Positions 31,946 through 42,128 are shown, numbered from the stretch's first letter. The stretch is DNA of 64,000 bases from Candidatus Sericytochromatia bacterium S15B-MN24 CBMW_12 (GCA_002083825.1 DAZV01000030.1:1-64000); one strand, 5' to 3'. A program made the numbers and translations. The notes: generated by a model not told the origin, from the letters alone.

Positions 31946-33730
31946 CTACTTCAAGGTGGCGATGATCTGGTTCATCTTGAGGCCCAGGTGCAGCATGAGG
32001 CGGTTCTCCGAATCGTCGAGGTCGATCTGGGTGATGTCCCGGATCCGCTCCAGCCGGTACTTCAGGGTGTTTCGGTGGATGAAGAGCCGATCGGAGGTCT
32101 CGGTCAGGTTCCCGTTACACTCCAGGAAGGCGCGCAGGGTTTTCACCAGCTCCTTGTCGGCCTGCTGGTCATACTCGAGCAGCCTTTCGAGGGCTTCGCA
32201 GAAGAACTCGTTGGGGTTGCGACTCTCGGCGAATTGCAGGAGCATCCGGTAGATGCCCAGCTCCGAGAAGGTGGTGATGGAGTGGGTGCCGCCGAGCGCT
32301 CGGCCGATCTTGACCGCGTGTTGCGCCTGCCGATAGGCCCGGGGAATCGAGAGCAGATCGGGATAGAGCATGCCGACCCCGATGGAAACGGTCCAGCTGT
32401 CGGTCGTTCCCGAGACCTTTTGCCGGATGGTCTCCGCCAGGTGTTGCACCTTCTCGAGATTCGGTTGGCCTTCCTTGACCGGGTAGAGGATGGTGGCTCC
32501 TTGGGTTTGGGTGATTACCAGGGCCTGCCGGAAGCTCAGCAGGGAATTAAGGGTGCTCGCAAGCTTCTTCACCTCGTCGGGAAGCAGCTCCTCGTTGGGG
32601 ACGGCGTCGTACTCGACGACGAGCACCCAGTAGGAGGTGGAGAGCTGGTAACCGAGGTAGGTGGCGCGGCGATTCAGGGTTTCGGGCGAGATATTTCCAT
32701 TGGAGAAGAGGAGGTCGCGGAAGAAGTCGCGCCGCATCTTTTGCTCGGTCTCGGCGATGCCTTTTTGTTTGAGCAACTCGATGGCTATGGCATGCGTGGC
32801 ATGCATGAGGATGCTCGAGCCCTCGGAGCCCAGGGGTCGATCCGTCTCGACGTGCGAGAGGAACCCGCAGATCTCGCCGCTCACCACCACCGGAAAGATA
32901 TGGCGCGCCTCGGCATGGCCGTCGCCCGCCGGCAGCATCACGGGGCTCTTGTCGTTACGCAACAGTCGCAGCGTCCCGTCGTCTTCCATGACCTTGAGCA
33001 AAGCCATCGGAGTTCCGTTGGAGCCCAGGATCAGATCGTAGGTCTCGGACTGAATGCCGAGCGGATTGGCGGCCACCAAGAGGTTGAACTGCCGGTCCTC
33101 TACCATGATCGGCCCCTCGAGGCGGTTGGCGAGAACCCGGACGATTTCTTCGAGTCCTGCGCCATCGAGGGCGATCTGGGTCAACTGATGTGAAAGGAGC
33201 AGGCCGGCCGTCCCCCCCTCGGCACTGACGAGTTGCTGCAGGCCTTGAAGCAACTCGCCGGGAGCCTTGGGCAGCGGAGCATAGAGAATTGGGAACTGAG
33301 CGGCCTCCGCCAGGGCGATCAATTCTTGTGGAACGCTGTTGCCTCCTGCGAGACTGCTGGCGTTTGGAATGACGCCGGCATCTGCTAAGCTGTTAGTGTC
33401 GGTGAAGCTGGGATCAGTGCTGGCGCTGGCGGCGCCGAGCATGATCAAGCCCGCGGCTTCCGAGCGGATCAAGGCTTTGATGGCTTCGGGGGTCCAATCG
33501 CAACGGGAGCTGACGACCAGGTCGCCGCTACGGGTATAGGGCGCTACCTCGCGAAGATCGAGCGAAAGCACTCCGGTTACGCGGCGGGTCATTCCGGGAG
33601 CGCCCGCCACGATTTGGGCGTCGCGCAGCGCATCCAGCACCAGGACGGAGGCCACCGTCGCGCCAAGGACGCTTGAGGTCGTAGGATTCCGCTGAGTCGT
33701 CGTCTCGGGGACGTAGAAGCTCACGTGCAT
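31946..33730 (-). CDS. PucR-family transcriptional regulator
   Basis: The 594-aa protein starts at MHVSFYVPETT (33730) with SD GGGAGGG. The N-terminal domain has the PucR pattern DLREVAPYTRSGDLVVSS (about residues 60-80). The middle is a GAF/GGDEF-like region (FFRDLLFSNGNIS, WTVSIGVGMLYPDLLSIPRAYRQAQHAVKIGRALGG). The C-terminus carries the helix-turn-helix FLECNGNLTETSDRLFIHRNTLKYRLERI (about 535-565). Such proteins activate purine or amino-acid catabolic genes, but no target of that kind is nearby. It is divergent from clpB; an inverted repeat TGTTAAG...CTTAACA (33817-33841) lies between them. Confidence 0.9.
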   Translation of the reverse strand: MHVSFYVPETTTQRNPTTSSVLGATVASVLVLDALRDAQIVAGAPGMTRRVTGVLSLDLREVAPYTRSGDLVVSSRCDWTPEAIKALIRSEAAGLIMLGAASASTDPSFTDTNSLADAGVIPNASSLAGGNSVPQELIALAEAAQFPILYAPLPKAPGELLQGLQQLVSAEGGTAGLLLSHQLTQIALDGAGLEEIVRVLANRLEGPIMVEDRQFNLLVAANPLGIQSETYDLILGSNGTPMALLKVMEDDGTLRLLRNDKSPVMLPAGDGHAEARHIFPVVVSGEICGFLSHVETDRPLGSEGSSILMHATHAIAIELLKQKGIAETEQKMRRDFFRDLLFSNGNISPETLNRRATYLGYQLSTSYWVLVVEYDAVPNEELLPDEVKKLASTLNSLLSFRQALVITQTQGATILYPVKEGQPNLEKVQHLAETIRQKVSGTTDSWTVSIGVGMLYPDLLSIPRAYRQAQHAVKIGRALGGTHSITTFSELGIYRMLLQFAESRNPNEFFCEALERLLEYDQQADKELVKTLRAFLECNGNLTETSDRLFIHRNTLKYRLERIRDITQIDLDDSENRLMLHLGLKMNQIIATLK

Positions 33731-33816
33731 ACTCTGTTCCCTCCCTGGTTGCACTAGGTGGCGCACTCCTCGGCTGACGAGCCGAGGGGCCGGAACGGCG
33801 AGTGAAAAGCCTAGAT

Positions 33817-33841
33817 TGTTAAGTTCTGTTGCACCTTAACA
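33817..33841. promoter_or_regulatory. Inverted repeat in the pucR-clpB divergent region
   Basis: TGTTAAG (33817-33823) and CTTAACA (33835-33841) with an 11-base spacer, 86 bases before the PucR start codon. It is a candidate site for PucR autoregulation. Confidence 0.4.
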
Positions 33842-33929
33842 CATCTTTACAAAGCTGGCAAGCGATCTTGACCCGCCCGGGCCGGACTCCCTTCCCTGCG
33901 CGCCTCTTGGCGGATCGAAGGCCCTTCAC

Positions 33930-33958
33930 TTGACAGGAAGAGACTAACGTTATATAGC
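33930..33958 (+). promoter_or_regulatory. Promoter of clpB
   Basis: Consensus -35 TTGACA (33930-33935), 17-base spacer, -10 TATAGC (33953-33958). I see no CIRCE or sigma32-type heat-shock element. Confidence 0.65.
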
Positions 33959-34016
33959 TCTCATGCCGATCAGATCGATCGCCGTCGCCCGCCTTTTGCC
34001 GTCGAAGGAGGCCCCC

Positions 34017-36608
34017 ATGCGTTTCGACCGTTTCACCCTGAAAGCCCAAGAAGCGATACAGGAGGCGCAGAACCTCGCAGAAGAGCGCCAGCATCCCTCG
34101 TTGGACCCTCTCCACTTGCTGGCGGCCCTGCTCGACCAGGAGGACGGCATCGTCGTTCCCCTGCTGCAACGGCTCGAGCTTCCCGCCGACACCTTGAAGC
34201 AAACCCTCGAAACCGAGTTCAATCGCCTTCCAAGGGTCCAGGGCGCGCAGCTCAGCGTCACCCCCGCCTTTCAGACCTTGCTATCCAAGGCTTCCGAAGA
34301 AGCCTCCAATCTCAAGGACTCTTACGTCTCGACCGAGCACCTGCTCTTGGCGGTTTCCCTGGGACCCGATCCGGCGGGAAGCCTGCTCCGCGAGCGCGGG
34401 GCCTCTCGCGACCGACTCCTCCAGGCCCTCGCCAAGATCCGGGGATCCCACCGCGCCGATAGTCCCACCCCCGAAGCCAAGTACCAATCCCTCGATCGCT
34501 TCGGGCGCGACCTCACGGAACTCGCCCGCCGCGGCAAGCTCGACCCGGTGATCGGTCGCGACGAGGAAATTCGCCGCGTCGTTCAGGTCCTCTCTCGTCG
34601 AACCAAGAACAACCCCGTTCTCATCGGCGAGCCGGGCGTCGGCAAGACCGCCATCATAGAAGGGCTTGCCCAGAGGATCATAAGCGGCGATATCCCCGAG
34701 AGTCTGAAGGACAAGCGCGTCATAGCCCTCGACATGGGCGCTCTCATTGCCGGCGCTAAGTTTCGCGGCGAGTTCGAGGATCGCCTGAAAGCCGTCCTCA
34801 AGGAGGTGGCAGATTCCCAGGGTGCCGTGATCCTCTTCATCGACGAGTTGCACACCATCGTCGGAGCCGGTGCCGCCGAAGGAGCGGTCGATGCCGGCAA
34901 CCTCCTGAAGCCGGCGCTCGCCCGCGGCGAGATCCGCTGCGTGGGGGCCACCACCCTCGACGAGTACCGCAAGCACATCGAGAAGGACGCCGCCCTCGAG
35001 CGCCGCTTCCAGCCCGTGCTCGCCAAGGAGCCCTCGGTGGCCGACACCGTCTCCATCCTGCGCGGCCTCAAGGAGCGCTACGAGGTCCACCACGGCGTCA
35101 AGATCACCGACAGCGCCCTGGTTGCCGCCGCCGTCCTCTCCAACCGCTATATCGCCGATCGCTTCCTTCCCGACAAGGCCATCGACCTGATCGACGAAGC
35201 GGCGAGCCGTCTTCGGATCGAGATAGACTCCATGCCCGCCGAGCTCGACGAGCTCGAACGCCGGATCCGCCGCCTCTCCATCGAGCGCCAGGCCCTCAAG
35301 AAGGAGTCCGACGCCGTCGCGGGCGATCGCCTCGCTGCCATCGATCGCGAGATCACCGACCTCTCGTTCGAGCGCGATTCCCTTCGCACGCAGTGGCAAG
35401 AGGAAAAAGACCTCATCGCCGCCACCCGGACCGCCAAGGAGCAAATCGAGCGCGCGCGCATCCAGGAGCAGCAGGCCGAACGCGAGGGTGACCTCGCCCG
35501 GGCTGCCGAGCTCCGCTACGGTACCCTTCCCAAGCTGCAAGGCCAACTCGACGAGGCCGCCTTCAAGCTCGAAGTCCTGCAGAAAAGTCACTCCCTTCTC
35601 AGGGAAGTCGTCGGCGAGGAGGAAGTCGCCGAGGTGGTCGCCAAGTGGACCGGCATCCCGATCTCCAAGATGCTCGAAACCGAGGTCCAGAAGCTCGTCA
35701 CCATGGAAAGTCACCTGCAAGAGCGCGTGATCGGCCAGGTGGAAGCCATCGACGCGGTTTCAAACGCCGTGAGGCGCGCCCGGGCCGGCATCCAGGATCC
35801 CAACCGCCCCATCGGCTCCTTCATCTTCCTGGGCCCTACCGGCGTGGGCAAGACCGAGCTCGCCCGCGCGCTCGCCGAGTTCCTCTTCGACGACGAGCAC
35901 GCCATGATCCGGATCGACATGAGCGAGTACATGGAAAAACATGCCGTCGCGCGCCTGATAGGCGCTCCTCCCGGCTACGTCGGCTTCGAGCAGGGCGGGC
36001 AGCTCACCGAGGCCGTTCGCCGCCGTCCCTACTCGGTCGTCCTCTTCGACGAGATCGAGAAGGCTCATCCCGACGTCTTCAACATCCTGCTGCAAGTGCT
36101 CGATGACGGGAGGCTCACCGACAGCCATGGCCGGACGGTCGACTTCAAGAATACCGTGGTCATCATGACCTCCAACGTCGGCTCGCCCATCATCCAGGAG
36201 ATGAGCGGCCAGAGCGAGGATGCCGTTCGCCCTCGGGTGCTCGCGGAGCTTCGGGAGTCCTTCCGCCCCGAGTTTCTCAACCGCATCGACGATATCATTC
36301 TCTTCCACCCCCTGACCCTGGAGCAGATCGCTCAGGTGGTTGCCATCCAACTCGCGCAGCTCCAGAAGCGTCTGCTCGAGCGCAAGATTTCATTGGATCT
36401 CAGCGAGGCCGCCAGGGAGGTTCTCGCCAAGGAGGGGTTCGATCCGACCTACGGGGCGCGACCGCTCAAGCGCGCGATTCAATCGCGTCTTCTCAACCCC
36501 CTGTCGATGAAGTTGCTCGCCGGCGAGTTCCGCGATGGGGACGCGATCACCGTCGACGCGTCGCTAGGGGTATTGACCTTCGAGAAGCGGGTGGCTCAGC
36601 GAGTCTAG
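34017..36608 (+). CDS. clpB: ClpB disaggregase (AAA+ chaperone)
   Basis: The 863-aa protein starts at [11 protein letters not shown] (34017) with SD AAGGAGG. With DnaK it dissolves protein aggregates. Domains: Clp N-domain (1-145); AAA-1 with Walker [11 protein letters not shown] and Walker [11 protein letters not shown] (about 180-380); the coiled-coil middle domain (about 400-530, [20 protein letters not shown]); AAA-2 with [19 protein letters not shown] and [20 protein letters not shown]; and the C-terminal D2-small domain ([16 protein letters not shown]). The pore loops are present. The full coiled-coil separates it from ClpA/ClpC. No ClpP-binding loop is seen. Confidence 0.95.
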   Translation: MRFDRFTLKAQEAIQEAQNLAEERQHPSLDPLHLLAALLDQEDGIVVPLLQRLELPADTLKQTLETEFNRLPRVQGAQLSVTPAFQTLLSKASEEASNLKDSYVSTEHLLLAVSLGPDPAGSLLRERGASRDRLLQALAKIRGSHRADSPTPEAKYQSLDRFGRDLTELARRGKLDPVIGRDEEIRRVVQVLSRRTKNNPVLIGEPGVGKTAIIEGLAQRIISGDIPESLKDKRVIALDMGALIAGAKFRGEFEDRLKAVLKEVADSQGAVILFIDELHTIVGAGAAEGAVDAGNLLKPALARGEIRCVGATTLDEYRKHIEKDAALERRFQPVLAKEPSVADTVSILRGLKERYEVHHGVKITDSALVAAAVLSNRYIADRFLPDKAIDLIDEAASRLRIEIDSMPAELDELERRIRRLSIERQALKKESDAVAGDRLAAIDREITDLSFERDSLRTQWQEEKDLIAATRTAKEQIERARIQEQQAEREGDLARAAELRYGTLPKLQGQLDEAAFKLEVLQKSHSLLREVVGEEEVAEVVAKWTGIPISKMLETEVQKLVTMESHLQERVIGQVEAIDAVSNAVRRARAGIQDPNRPIGSFIFLGPTGVGKTELARALAEFLFDDEHAMIRIDMSEYMEKHAVARLIGAPPGYVGFEQGGQLTEAVRRRPYSVVLFDEIEKAHPDVFNILLQVLDDGRLTDSHGRTVDFKNTVVIMTSNVGSPIIQEMSGQSEDAVRPRVLAELRESFRPEFLNRIDDIILFHPLTLEQIAQVVAIQLAQLQKRLLERKISLDLSEAAREVLAKEGFDPTYGARPLKRAIQSRLLNPLSMKLLAGEFRDGDAITVDASLGVLTFEKRVAQRV

Positions 36609-36619
36609 GTCGAGGCAGG

Positions 36620-36649
36620 ACCGCCGCTAGCCGCGCAGGCAGCGGCGGT
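36620..36649. terminator. Hairpin between convergent clpB and mutL
   Basis: Perfect 9-bp stem ACCGCCGCT / AGCGGCGGT with a 12-base loop, overlapping the mutL stop codon. It may end both transcripts. Confidence 0.45.
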
Positions 36650-38501
36650 TCAGCTCGTTCATGGGCATCAGGAAGCCCGTCGGGCGGCCGTGGGGACAGG
36701 TAAAGGGCTGTTCGCACTTGCGCCAGAGGTTGAGGATGCGCTGCATTTGCGCCTCGTCGAGGCGATCGCCCGCTCGCGTGGCCGAGTGACATGCGATCGA
36801 GATGCGCCAGGCGTCATCCTTGTTCTTGGGGGATACGAAGCGCGACTCGCAGCCTCGCCCCAGCATGTCTCGGATCACGTCCTCGGCCTCGGTGATCGGC
36901 AAGATGCTCGGAACGGCGCGGACGGCCCAGGTGGATTCGCCGAAGGGTTCGATGCGGAAGCCGAGGGCTTCGAGCTTGGGGACGTTCTCCTCCAGCACGG
37001 CGTGCTCCGCATGGCTCAGCGAGAGGGGCACGGGCAGCAGCAGCTCCTGGCTGATGGCTTCGGCAGGGAGCAATTGCTCGTAGAGGTAGCGCTCGTGGGA
37101 ATTATGCTGGTCGAGCAGATAGAGGCCCTCGGGGTGCTCGAGCACGATGTAGGTATCCTGGAGCTGCCCGATGATGCGCAGGGAGTCCCAGGGGAAATCG
37201 ACGTCCCGGTTCTGGGCGATCACGTCGGGAAACGCCGATTGATACGGCGTGGGCCGGAGGGGCATGAGCGGGCGGTAGGCATCCATCGCGGCGTCCGTCG
37301 CCTCGGGACCATGGGGTTCGATCCTGCCTGGATGCGGCCCGTCGGACCATGGGGATGCTGGCCGCAAGACCGATCCCGGCGGGCCGAAAACCGGCGGACC
37401 GGAGACCGGCGGACCTGAAAAGTGCGACGGGTGGGCAGGCGCGCTCGACTTCGAGGCCTCGAAGTCCGAGGCTCGGAACCCCGGGTTTTCTTGGGAATCC
37501 TCGGCTGCGGCGAGCGGGTTGCGGCGCAAGGCTCGGGCCACCGCCTCGCGGATCAGGAAGAAGAAGCTCTGGGCGTCGGCCAGGCGGACTTCCTTCTTGG
37601 TCGGGTGGACGTTCACGTCGACCCGTTCGGGATCGACCGTCAGGGAGAGGATGTAGAGGGGGTGGCGGCCCGAGGGGATATGCCCGAGAAAGGCTTCCTC
37701 GACGGCCCGTGCGAGGGTGGGATGGCGCACGGGGCGGCCATTGAGGTAGAACCACTGCTTGTCCCTGCCTGAGCGGATGAGTTCCGGGGGGCTGACCAGC
37801 CCCTTCAGGGTGCCGTGAGGACTTTCGCCTTCGACGGGGATCATGGCTTGGGCCATGTCGAGGCCGAGCACGTAGGCGGCGGTGTCTGCGAGGTTGGTGG
37901 CGCCCGAGGTGTTGAAGACCTCTCGTCCGTTGGAGGTGAGGACCATCTGGATCTCGGGATTGGCGAGCGCGAGCGAGGTCACGGTTTCGACGACGTGGCC
38001 CATCTCGGTATTGACCGAGCGTAAGAATTTGAGTCGTGCGGGCGTGTTGAAGAAGAGCTCCTCGACCAGGATCTGGGTGCCCTCCGGGCAGCCTGCTGGG
38101 GTGACCACCGGATCGGAGCCGCCGTGGATGACGATCTGAGTGCCGCTTTGCTCGCCGCGGGCCCGCGTCGTCAGGGTGACCTTGGCCACCGAGGCGATGG
38201 ACGCGAGGGCCTCGCCGCGGAACCCGTTGGAGGTGAGGCGGAAGAGATCCTCGGCGGACTGGATCTTGGAGGTGGCGAAACGCTCGAAGGCCAGGAGGGC
38301 GTCCTCGTGGGACATGCCCTCGCCGTCGTCGACGACCCGGATGGTCCGTCCGCCCTCGGTGGCGAAGACCTGGATGCGCGGAGATCCGGCATCGATCGAA
38401 TTCTCGACCAGCTCCTTGACGACGGAGCTGGGGCGTTCGATGACCTCGCCGGCGGCGATCTGGTTGGCGATATGAAGCGAAAGGCGTTGGATTTTGGCCA
38501 T
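36627..38501 (-). CDS. mutL: DNA mismatch repair protein MutL (endonuclease-type)
   Basis: I start this 624-aa protein at MAKIQRLSLHIANQIAAGEV (38501); the track ORF extends 88 codons into non-coding sequence. The N-terminal GHKL ATPase has IAAGEVIERPSSVVKELVENS, VDDGEGMSHED, and TNGFRGEALASI. A Pro-rich linker (SGPPVSGPPVFGPP, about residues 395-440) is followed by the C-terminal dimerisation/endonuclease domain. The metal motif reads LLDQHNSHERYLYE (consensus DQHAxxExxxxE, with Asn for Ala), plus IACHSATRAGDRL and CPHGRPTGF. These support nicking activity. mutS is not in the window. Confidence 0.95.
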   Translation of the reverse strand: MAKIQRLSLHIANQIAAGEVIERPSSVVKELVENSIDAGSPRIQVFATEGGRTIRVVDDGEGMSHEDALLAFERFATSKIQSAEDLFRLTSNGFRGEALASIASVAKVTLTTRARGEQSGTQIVIHGGSDPVVTPAGCPEGTQILVEELFFNTPARLKFLRSVNTEMGHVVETVTSLALANPEIQMVLTSNGREVFNTSGATNLADTAAYVLGLDMAQAMIPVEGESPHGTLKGLVSPPELIRSGRDKQWFYLNGRPVRHPTLARAVEEAFLGHIPSGRHPLYILSLTVDPERVDVNVHPTKKEVRLADAQSFFFLIREAVARALRRNPLAAAEDSQENPGFRASDFEASKSSAPAHPSHFSGPPVSGPPVFGPPGSVLRPASPWSDGPHPGRIEPHGPEATDAAMDAYRPLMPLRPTPYQSAFPDVIAQNRDVDFPWDSLRIIGQLQDTYIVLEHPEGLYLLDQHNSHERYLYEQLLPAEAISQELLLPVPLSLSHAEHAVLEENVPKLEALGFRIEPFGESTWAVRAVPSILPITEAEDVIRDMLGRGCESRFVSPKNKDDAWRISIACHSATRAGDRLDEAQMQRILNLWRKCEQPFTCPHGRPTGFLMPMNELNRRCLRG

Positions 38502-38791
38502 GAGTACCCTTGAGTGGCCGGGCGGTACGGCCGTAAGATCGCAGCAGCGAGGCCATTGTAACACTGCCGATGGCCCGGGGTAAAACCGCCCGGCGCGCGA
38601 AAGGCGAGGTGCCCTGCTGGCGGTTTGAATTCCAGATGCGCGGGGGGTGAGCGCGAGATCGAGCGAGATGCCGAGGGGGAGCGCCGTCGGTGGTTCGGGG
38701 ATCGGGCATCGGAGCGAGTAATGACGAGGATCGGGGTACATGAAGGAGGCAGGAGACGAGGGCAAGGATTGTAGATCCGGGAGGTGCTGTC

Positions 38792-39499
38792 ATGAATACT
38801 CCGGAGGAAAGCGGGATCTGGCGCCCGTCGGGTGAGGAGGAGCTCGATCTCACCAACCCGATGCAGCTATCCTTTGCGATCTTGAACATCGCGCTCTTGG
38901 GCGAAGCGGAGCGGGTTCGGGTGGTCAGCCACCTGGCGGATGTGGGGCAGTACTACCAGGCGGCGCGCTGCCTCGAGATCGTCGCGCAGCATCGCTTGGG
39001 CCTGGACTTCACCGGCGCGGAGCTCATCGATTATCAGATTCCCGGGTTCGGGAGCTTCCATGCCATGATCTACGAGCTGCTGCGCTCGGGCTCGCTCTAC
39101 CACCGGGCCAAGCGGCCCGGAACGGCCTTGGCTGCCTACCGTCGCGCCCTGCTCTTCGTCGAGGAGGCGCTCCGCAGCATGAAGCGCTACCCTCAGAACG
39201 ACCAGGATGCCGTCTGGGGGATCGGGTTGGCGTTCGAGCTGGCGGGCCACTGCTGTGCAGCGATGGACGATTCGAGCGGTCTGGAGTATTATCAAGCGGC
39301 AGAGAGTTACTGGGGCAAAGCGGTCAGGTTGCGTCCGGAAGAGATCATTCACTGGACCTACCACCCGGTGACGAAGACCGTCATCAACTGTTTGAAGCCC
39401 GTCGTAGAGGCGCGTTCGCTCAGCGACGACTACCGTGAACAACTGTTGACGAGCGACTACCAGACCCGCCTGGAGTCCGCCAAGAGCCTGTTACGATAG
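38792..39499 (+). CDS. Hypothetical helical-repeat protein
   Basis: The 235-aa protein is predicted all-helical with TPR-like pairs (ADVGQYYQAARCLEIVAQH, LYHRAKRPGTALAAYRRALLFVEEAL, YYQAAESYWGKAVRLRP). No enzyme motif or signal peptide is seen. SD GGGAGGTG is 6 bases before the ATG. It is 69 bases upstream of the J-domain/TPR gene on the same strand, so a joint scaffold or chaperone-adaptor role is possible. Confidence 0.65.
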   Translation: MNTPEESGIWRPSGEEELDLTNPMQLSFAILNIALLGEAERVRVVSHLADVGQYYQAARCLEIVAQHRLGLDFTGAELIDYQIPGFGSFHAMIYELLRSGSLYHRAKRPGTALAAYRRALLFVEEALRSMKRYPQNDQDAVWGIGLAFELAGHCCAAMDDSSGLEYYQAAESYWGKAVRLRPEEIIHWTYHPVTKTVINCLKPVVEARSLSDDYREQLLTSDYQTRLESAKSLLR

Positions 39500-39568
39500 G
39501 ACTCCGCGACACCCCCGGCGTTGCGTGAGCGCATGGTTGCTGGCGGCGCGCATTAACGGAGAAGACGA

Positions 39569-40285
39569 TTGGAACTAGTGGAAGAGGATCTCTACGTCGT
39601 ACTCGGCGTCGACCCACAAGCCACGGATGCCCAGATCCGCAAAGCCTACAAAGCCCTTGCCATCGAGTTGCATCCCGACCGCTTCGTCGGCCGGCCTGAC
39701 GAGCAGGAAGATGCCCAGAAGCGCTTCGCCAAGGTCTCCCACGCCTACGTCGTCCTGAAGAACACCGAGCAGCGCAACGAATACGACTTCCTTCGCCGCC
39801 TGAAGTCCGAGCCCGAAGAGGCGCCCCCCCCACCCCCCGACGACGAAGCTCAACAGCAACGTCGCGAACGCGGCGAACGCCACTTCAAGCGGGGCATGGC
39901 CCGACAGATGGATCGCGACTTCAAGGGAGCCATCGACTCCTTCAAAGAAGCCATCCAGCACGACCCCTCCGTCTCCCAGTGGCATAGCATGCTCGCCGTC
40001 TGCTACCAGAAGCAGGGTTGGGGTTCCTATGCCAAGGCCGAAGTCGCCGCCGCCCTCAAACTCGACCCCCGCGATGCCCTCGCCCTCAAGCTCCGTACCG
40101 CTTTGCGACAGCAGGAACTCGAAGCCAAGGAACTCGAAGCCAAGGAATCAAAAAAGGGGAAAAAGAAAAAAGGCGCCCCCCCAAAACCCAAGCGCGCCGC
40201 TGCCGGAACTGTCGCCTTCAAGAAGAAGCGCACCAGCTTCCTCCAAAACCTTCTCGGCATCTTCCGACGCAAATCTACGGACTAG
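39569..40285 (+). CDS. J-domain protein with C-terminal TPR
   Basis: The 238-aa protein has an N-terminal J domain (residues 7-75): LYVVLGVDPQATDAQIRKAYKALAIELHPDRF, with the HPD tripeptide needed to stimulate DnaK. Then come a Pro-rich hinge (EEAPPPPPDDE) and TPR units (RHFKRGMARQMDRDFKGAIDSFKEAI, WHSMLAVCYQKQGWG). The tail is very basic (KESKKGKKKKGAPPKPKRAA). It is a co-chaperone that probably recruits DnaK to a specific partner. The start is a TTG at 39569; a GTG three codons on is an alternative. Confidence 0.85.
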   Translation: MELVEEDLYVVLGVDPQATDAQIRKAYKALAIELHPDRFVGRPDEQEDAQKRFAKVSHAYVVLKNTEQRNEYDFLRRLKSEPEEAPPPPPDDEAQQQRRERGERHFKRGMARQMDRDFKGAIDSFKEAIQHDPSVSQWHSMLAVCYQKQGWGSYAKAEVAAALKLDPRDALALKLRTALRQQELEAKELEAKESKKGKKKKGAPPKPKRAAAGTVAFKKKRTSFLQNLLGIFRRKSTD

Positions 40286-40378
40286 CTACTCGTCATCGCG
40301 CGGAGGTCGCGCAGGCAAGTAGTACGCCAAGAGCAACGACGCGATCCCGAGCCCAATCACCCACCAGTCATTGGCCAT
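40286..40378 (-). CDS. 30-aa single-pass membrane microprotein (not in the ORF track)
   Basis: A minus-strand frame reads MANDWWVIGLGIASLLLAYY then LPARPPRDDE. It has one hydrophobic helix (residues 4-21), an aromatic start and a charged Pro/Arg/Asp/Glu tail, typical of small membrane subunits or regulators. A purine-rich SD-like AGAGAGGGCGGG lies 5 bases before the ATG. Its stop abuts the stop of the J-domain gene (convergent). Target complex unknown. Confidence 0.5.
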   Translation of the reverse strand: MANDWWVIGLGIASLLLAYYLPARPPRDDE

Positions 40379-40633
40379 CAAACCCGCCCTCTCTCATCCC
40401 GCTCGCATGTCGGCCGTATTCCCACCTCCCCGGGGTTCACAAAAGTTTACGTTTCCCGATTGTACTGCCCCCACCCCCCCGGAGCAAGATCACCCGCAGT
40501 GATGGGTCTCGTTTTTTTCGTCCCGTCACCAAGCCCCTTCCTGGTAGCTTGCCCACCGATCCGGGGTACAAGACTCCTGGAAGCCTGTGCCTTTCCGGCG
40601 TCAGGTCGCCTCGATCTTCAGGAGTCTCGCGGC
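40379..40633 (+). other. Leader region of fliJ with a possible attenuator
   Basis: No gene is seen. At 40492-40518 the pairing ACCC/GGGT (extended imperfectly to AGA/TCT) is followed by seven T residues, like a weak intrinsic terminator about 115 bases before fliJ. It may attenuate or insulate the flagellar pair. Confidence 0.35.
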
Positions 40634-41248
40634 ATGGCTGGAAAGTTCAAGTACCGACTTCAAAAAGTCCTCGACATGCGCGCCAAACGCGAGGATGCCG
40701 TCAAGCTCGAAGTGGCCGCCCATAAGCGCGATCGCGACTCCGAACGCGCCGTCCTCGACGACCTCAAGGAACGCCAGCAAAACTCCCAGCGCCAGATGAA
40801 CGACCAACTCGCCGCCGGACGAACCGCTGATGTCCAGATGTCAAACGACTATCTCGGCGCCCTTTCAGACAAGCTCAAAGCCCAAGAAGCCAAGCTCAAG
40901 CTCGCCGAGGCCCGCCTCCTGGAGTCGGAAGCCGAGTTCAAAAAAGTCCAGCGCGAACATGAAACCGTCAAGAAACATAAGGAGAAAAACCGCGAACGCT
41001 GGGCCATCGAAGAAAAACGTCTCGAAGGCCTGCGTCTCGAAGAAATGGTCGGCAACATGAATGCCCTGAAGAAGCGAAAGGCGCTCGAAGACCAAGCCCA
41101 AGACGACGAATACGACGAGCGCCGAGCCCAGGCCGAATCCCTCGCGGAAACCATGATGGCCGAATCCGCGTGGGCCCAAGGGTTTCTCCAGACCGCCCAG
41201 CAGGAGGCGGACCGCCTCAACGCCATTCGACTCAAGCGCAAAGCCTGA
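40634..41248 (+). CDS. fliJ: Flagellar export chaperone FliJ-like coiled-coil protein
   Basis: I start at MAGKFKYRLQKVLDMRAKRE (40634) with SD AGGAG; the track ORF is 58 codons too long. The 204-aa product begins with the FliJ signature (F-x-Y-x-LQ-x-VL-x-x-R) and is a continuous charged coiled coil with Glu/Lys/Arg-rich heptads. FliJ couples the FliI ATPase to the export gate. It is longer than the usual 145-150 aa. The only other flagellar gene in the window is the fliK-like gene 67 bases downstream. Confidence 0.75.
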   Translation: MAGKFKYRLQKVLDMRAKREDAVKLEVAAHKRDRDSERAVLDDLKERQQNSQRQMNDQLAAGRTADVQMSNDYLGALSDKLKAQEAKLKLAEARLLESEAEFKKVQREHETVKKHKEKNRERWAIEEKRLEGLRLEEMVGNMNALKKRKALEDQAQDDEYDERRAQAESLAETMMAESAWAQGFLQTAQQEADRLNAIRLKRKA

Positions 41249-41315
41249 AATCGCCCCTGTCAGCCTTCGGGGGCCTTCCCCCAGAAACGAGCCTCGTGCG
41301 CTCCAAGGAGGTGAG

Positions 41316-42128
41316 ATGTTTCCAATCGATCCCCCCATCCGAGTCCCCCTCGAACGTCTGGGCATTCCTCCGGCTGCTGACGAGACCACCCGCCAGGAAG
41401 AGGCCGAGGAGGCCCGCCGCAATGACGACGCCAAGCGCTCTCAGTCCCGCCGCTCGACTTTCGACGAGCATCTCAATACCCTGCTCCCCCCCGGCTGGGC
41501 ACCCCTGACCGAAGTCGAGGCACTCGCCCTCCCCGAACTCCGCCTCACGGACCTCGGCATCACGCCAGGAGTCCAAGGCTACGTCCGCTCCGAGTGGCAA
41601 CTCCGACTTGCCGATCCCTTGCGGGCCTCCGAACTTCAAGACGCCACGTCCATGCCGGTCCTCATCCCGTTGGCCCCGCAGCCCACTCAAGTCGATCCCC
41701 AGGCCCTCCTCGAAGCCGTGAGCGCCGGACAAGCCGTCGATGTGAGCTTCCTGCCCAACGTCCTGATGGCTCAGCTCACCCAGCTCAAACAAGCAGGTCA
41801 GCCCGTCACCCAGCTCGCCCTGCGGCTCAACCCCGAACATCTCGGTCCCCTCAACATGACCGTCGTGGCCGAAGGCGGAAAGGTCTCGGTCCAACTGGCT
41901 GCCGAGAGCGAGTCCACCCGCCAGGTCCTCCAGCGGCAGCTCGAAGATATCAAGGGAATCCTGGTCGCCCATCAGCTGGCACCCGGCGAGCTCAAGGTCG
42001 TCGCCACTCCCAAGGGGCAATCCAGTGGCGGTCGCTCCACCAAGGACGAAGAGGCTTATCCCACCCCGAATCGCTGGGTCGCCAAGCGCCCCAGCAAACC
42101 GGACGAACCCATGAACGTCGCCGTCTGA
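41316..42128 (+). CDS. fliK: FliK-like flagellar hook-length control protein
   Basis: The 270-aa protein has a C-terminal Flg_hook domain (about residues 165-235): LALRLNPEHLGPLNMTVVAEGGKVSVQL then STRQVLQRQLEDIKGILVAHQLAPGELKVV. This matches the FliK pattern of LxPExLGxLxVxI followed by an alpha-helical half. The N-terminal region (1-160) is Pro/Ala/Leu-rich and poorly structured, shorter than in enteric FliK. FliK measures hook length and switches export specificity. SD AAGGAGG precedes the ATG. It forms a two-gene unit with fliJ closed by a 22-bp terminator hairpin. Confidence 0.75.
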   Translation: MFPIDPPIRVPLERLGIPPAADETTRQEEAEEARRNDDAKRSQSRRSTFDEHLNTLLPPGWAPLTEVEALALPELRLTDLGITPGVQGYVRSEWQLRLADPLRASELQDATSMPVLIPLAPQPTQVDPQALLEAVSAGQAVDVSFLPNVLMAQLTQLKQAGQPVTQLALRLNPEHLGPLNMTVVAEGGKVSVQLAAESESTRQVLQRQLEDIKGILVAHQLAPGELKVVATPKGQSSGGRSTKDEEAYPTPNRWVAKRPSKPDEPMNVAV

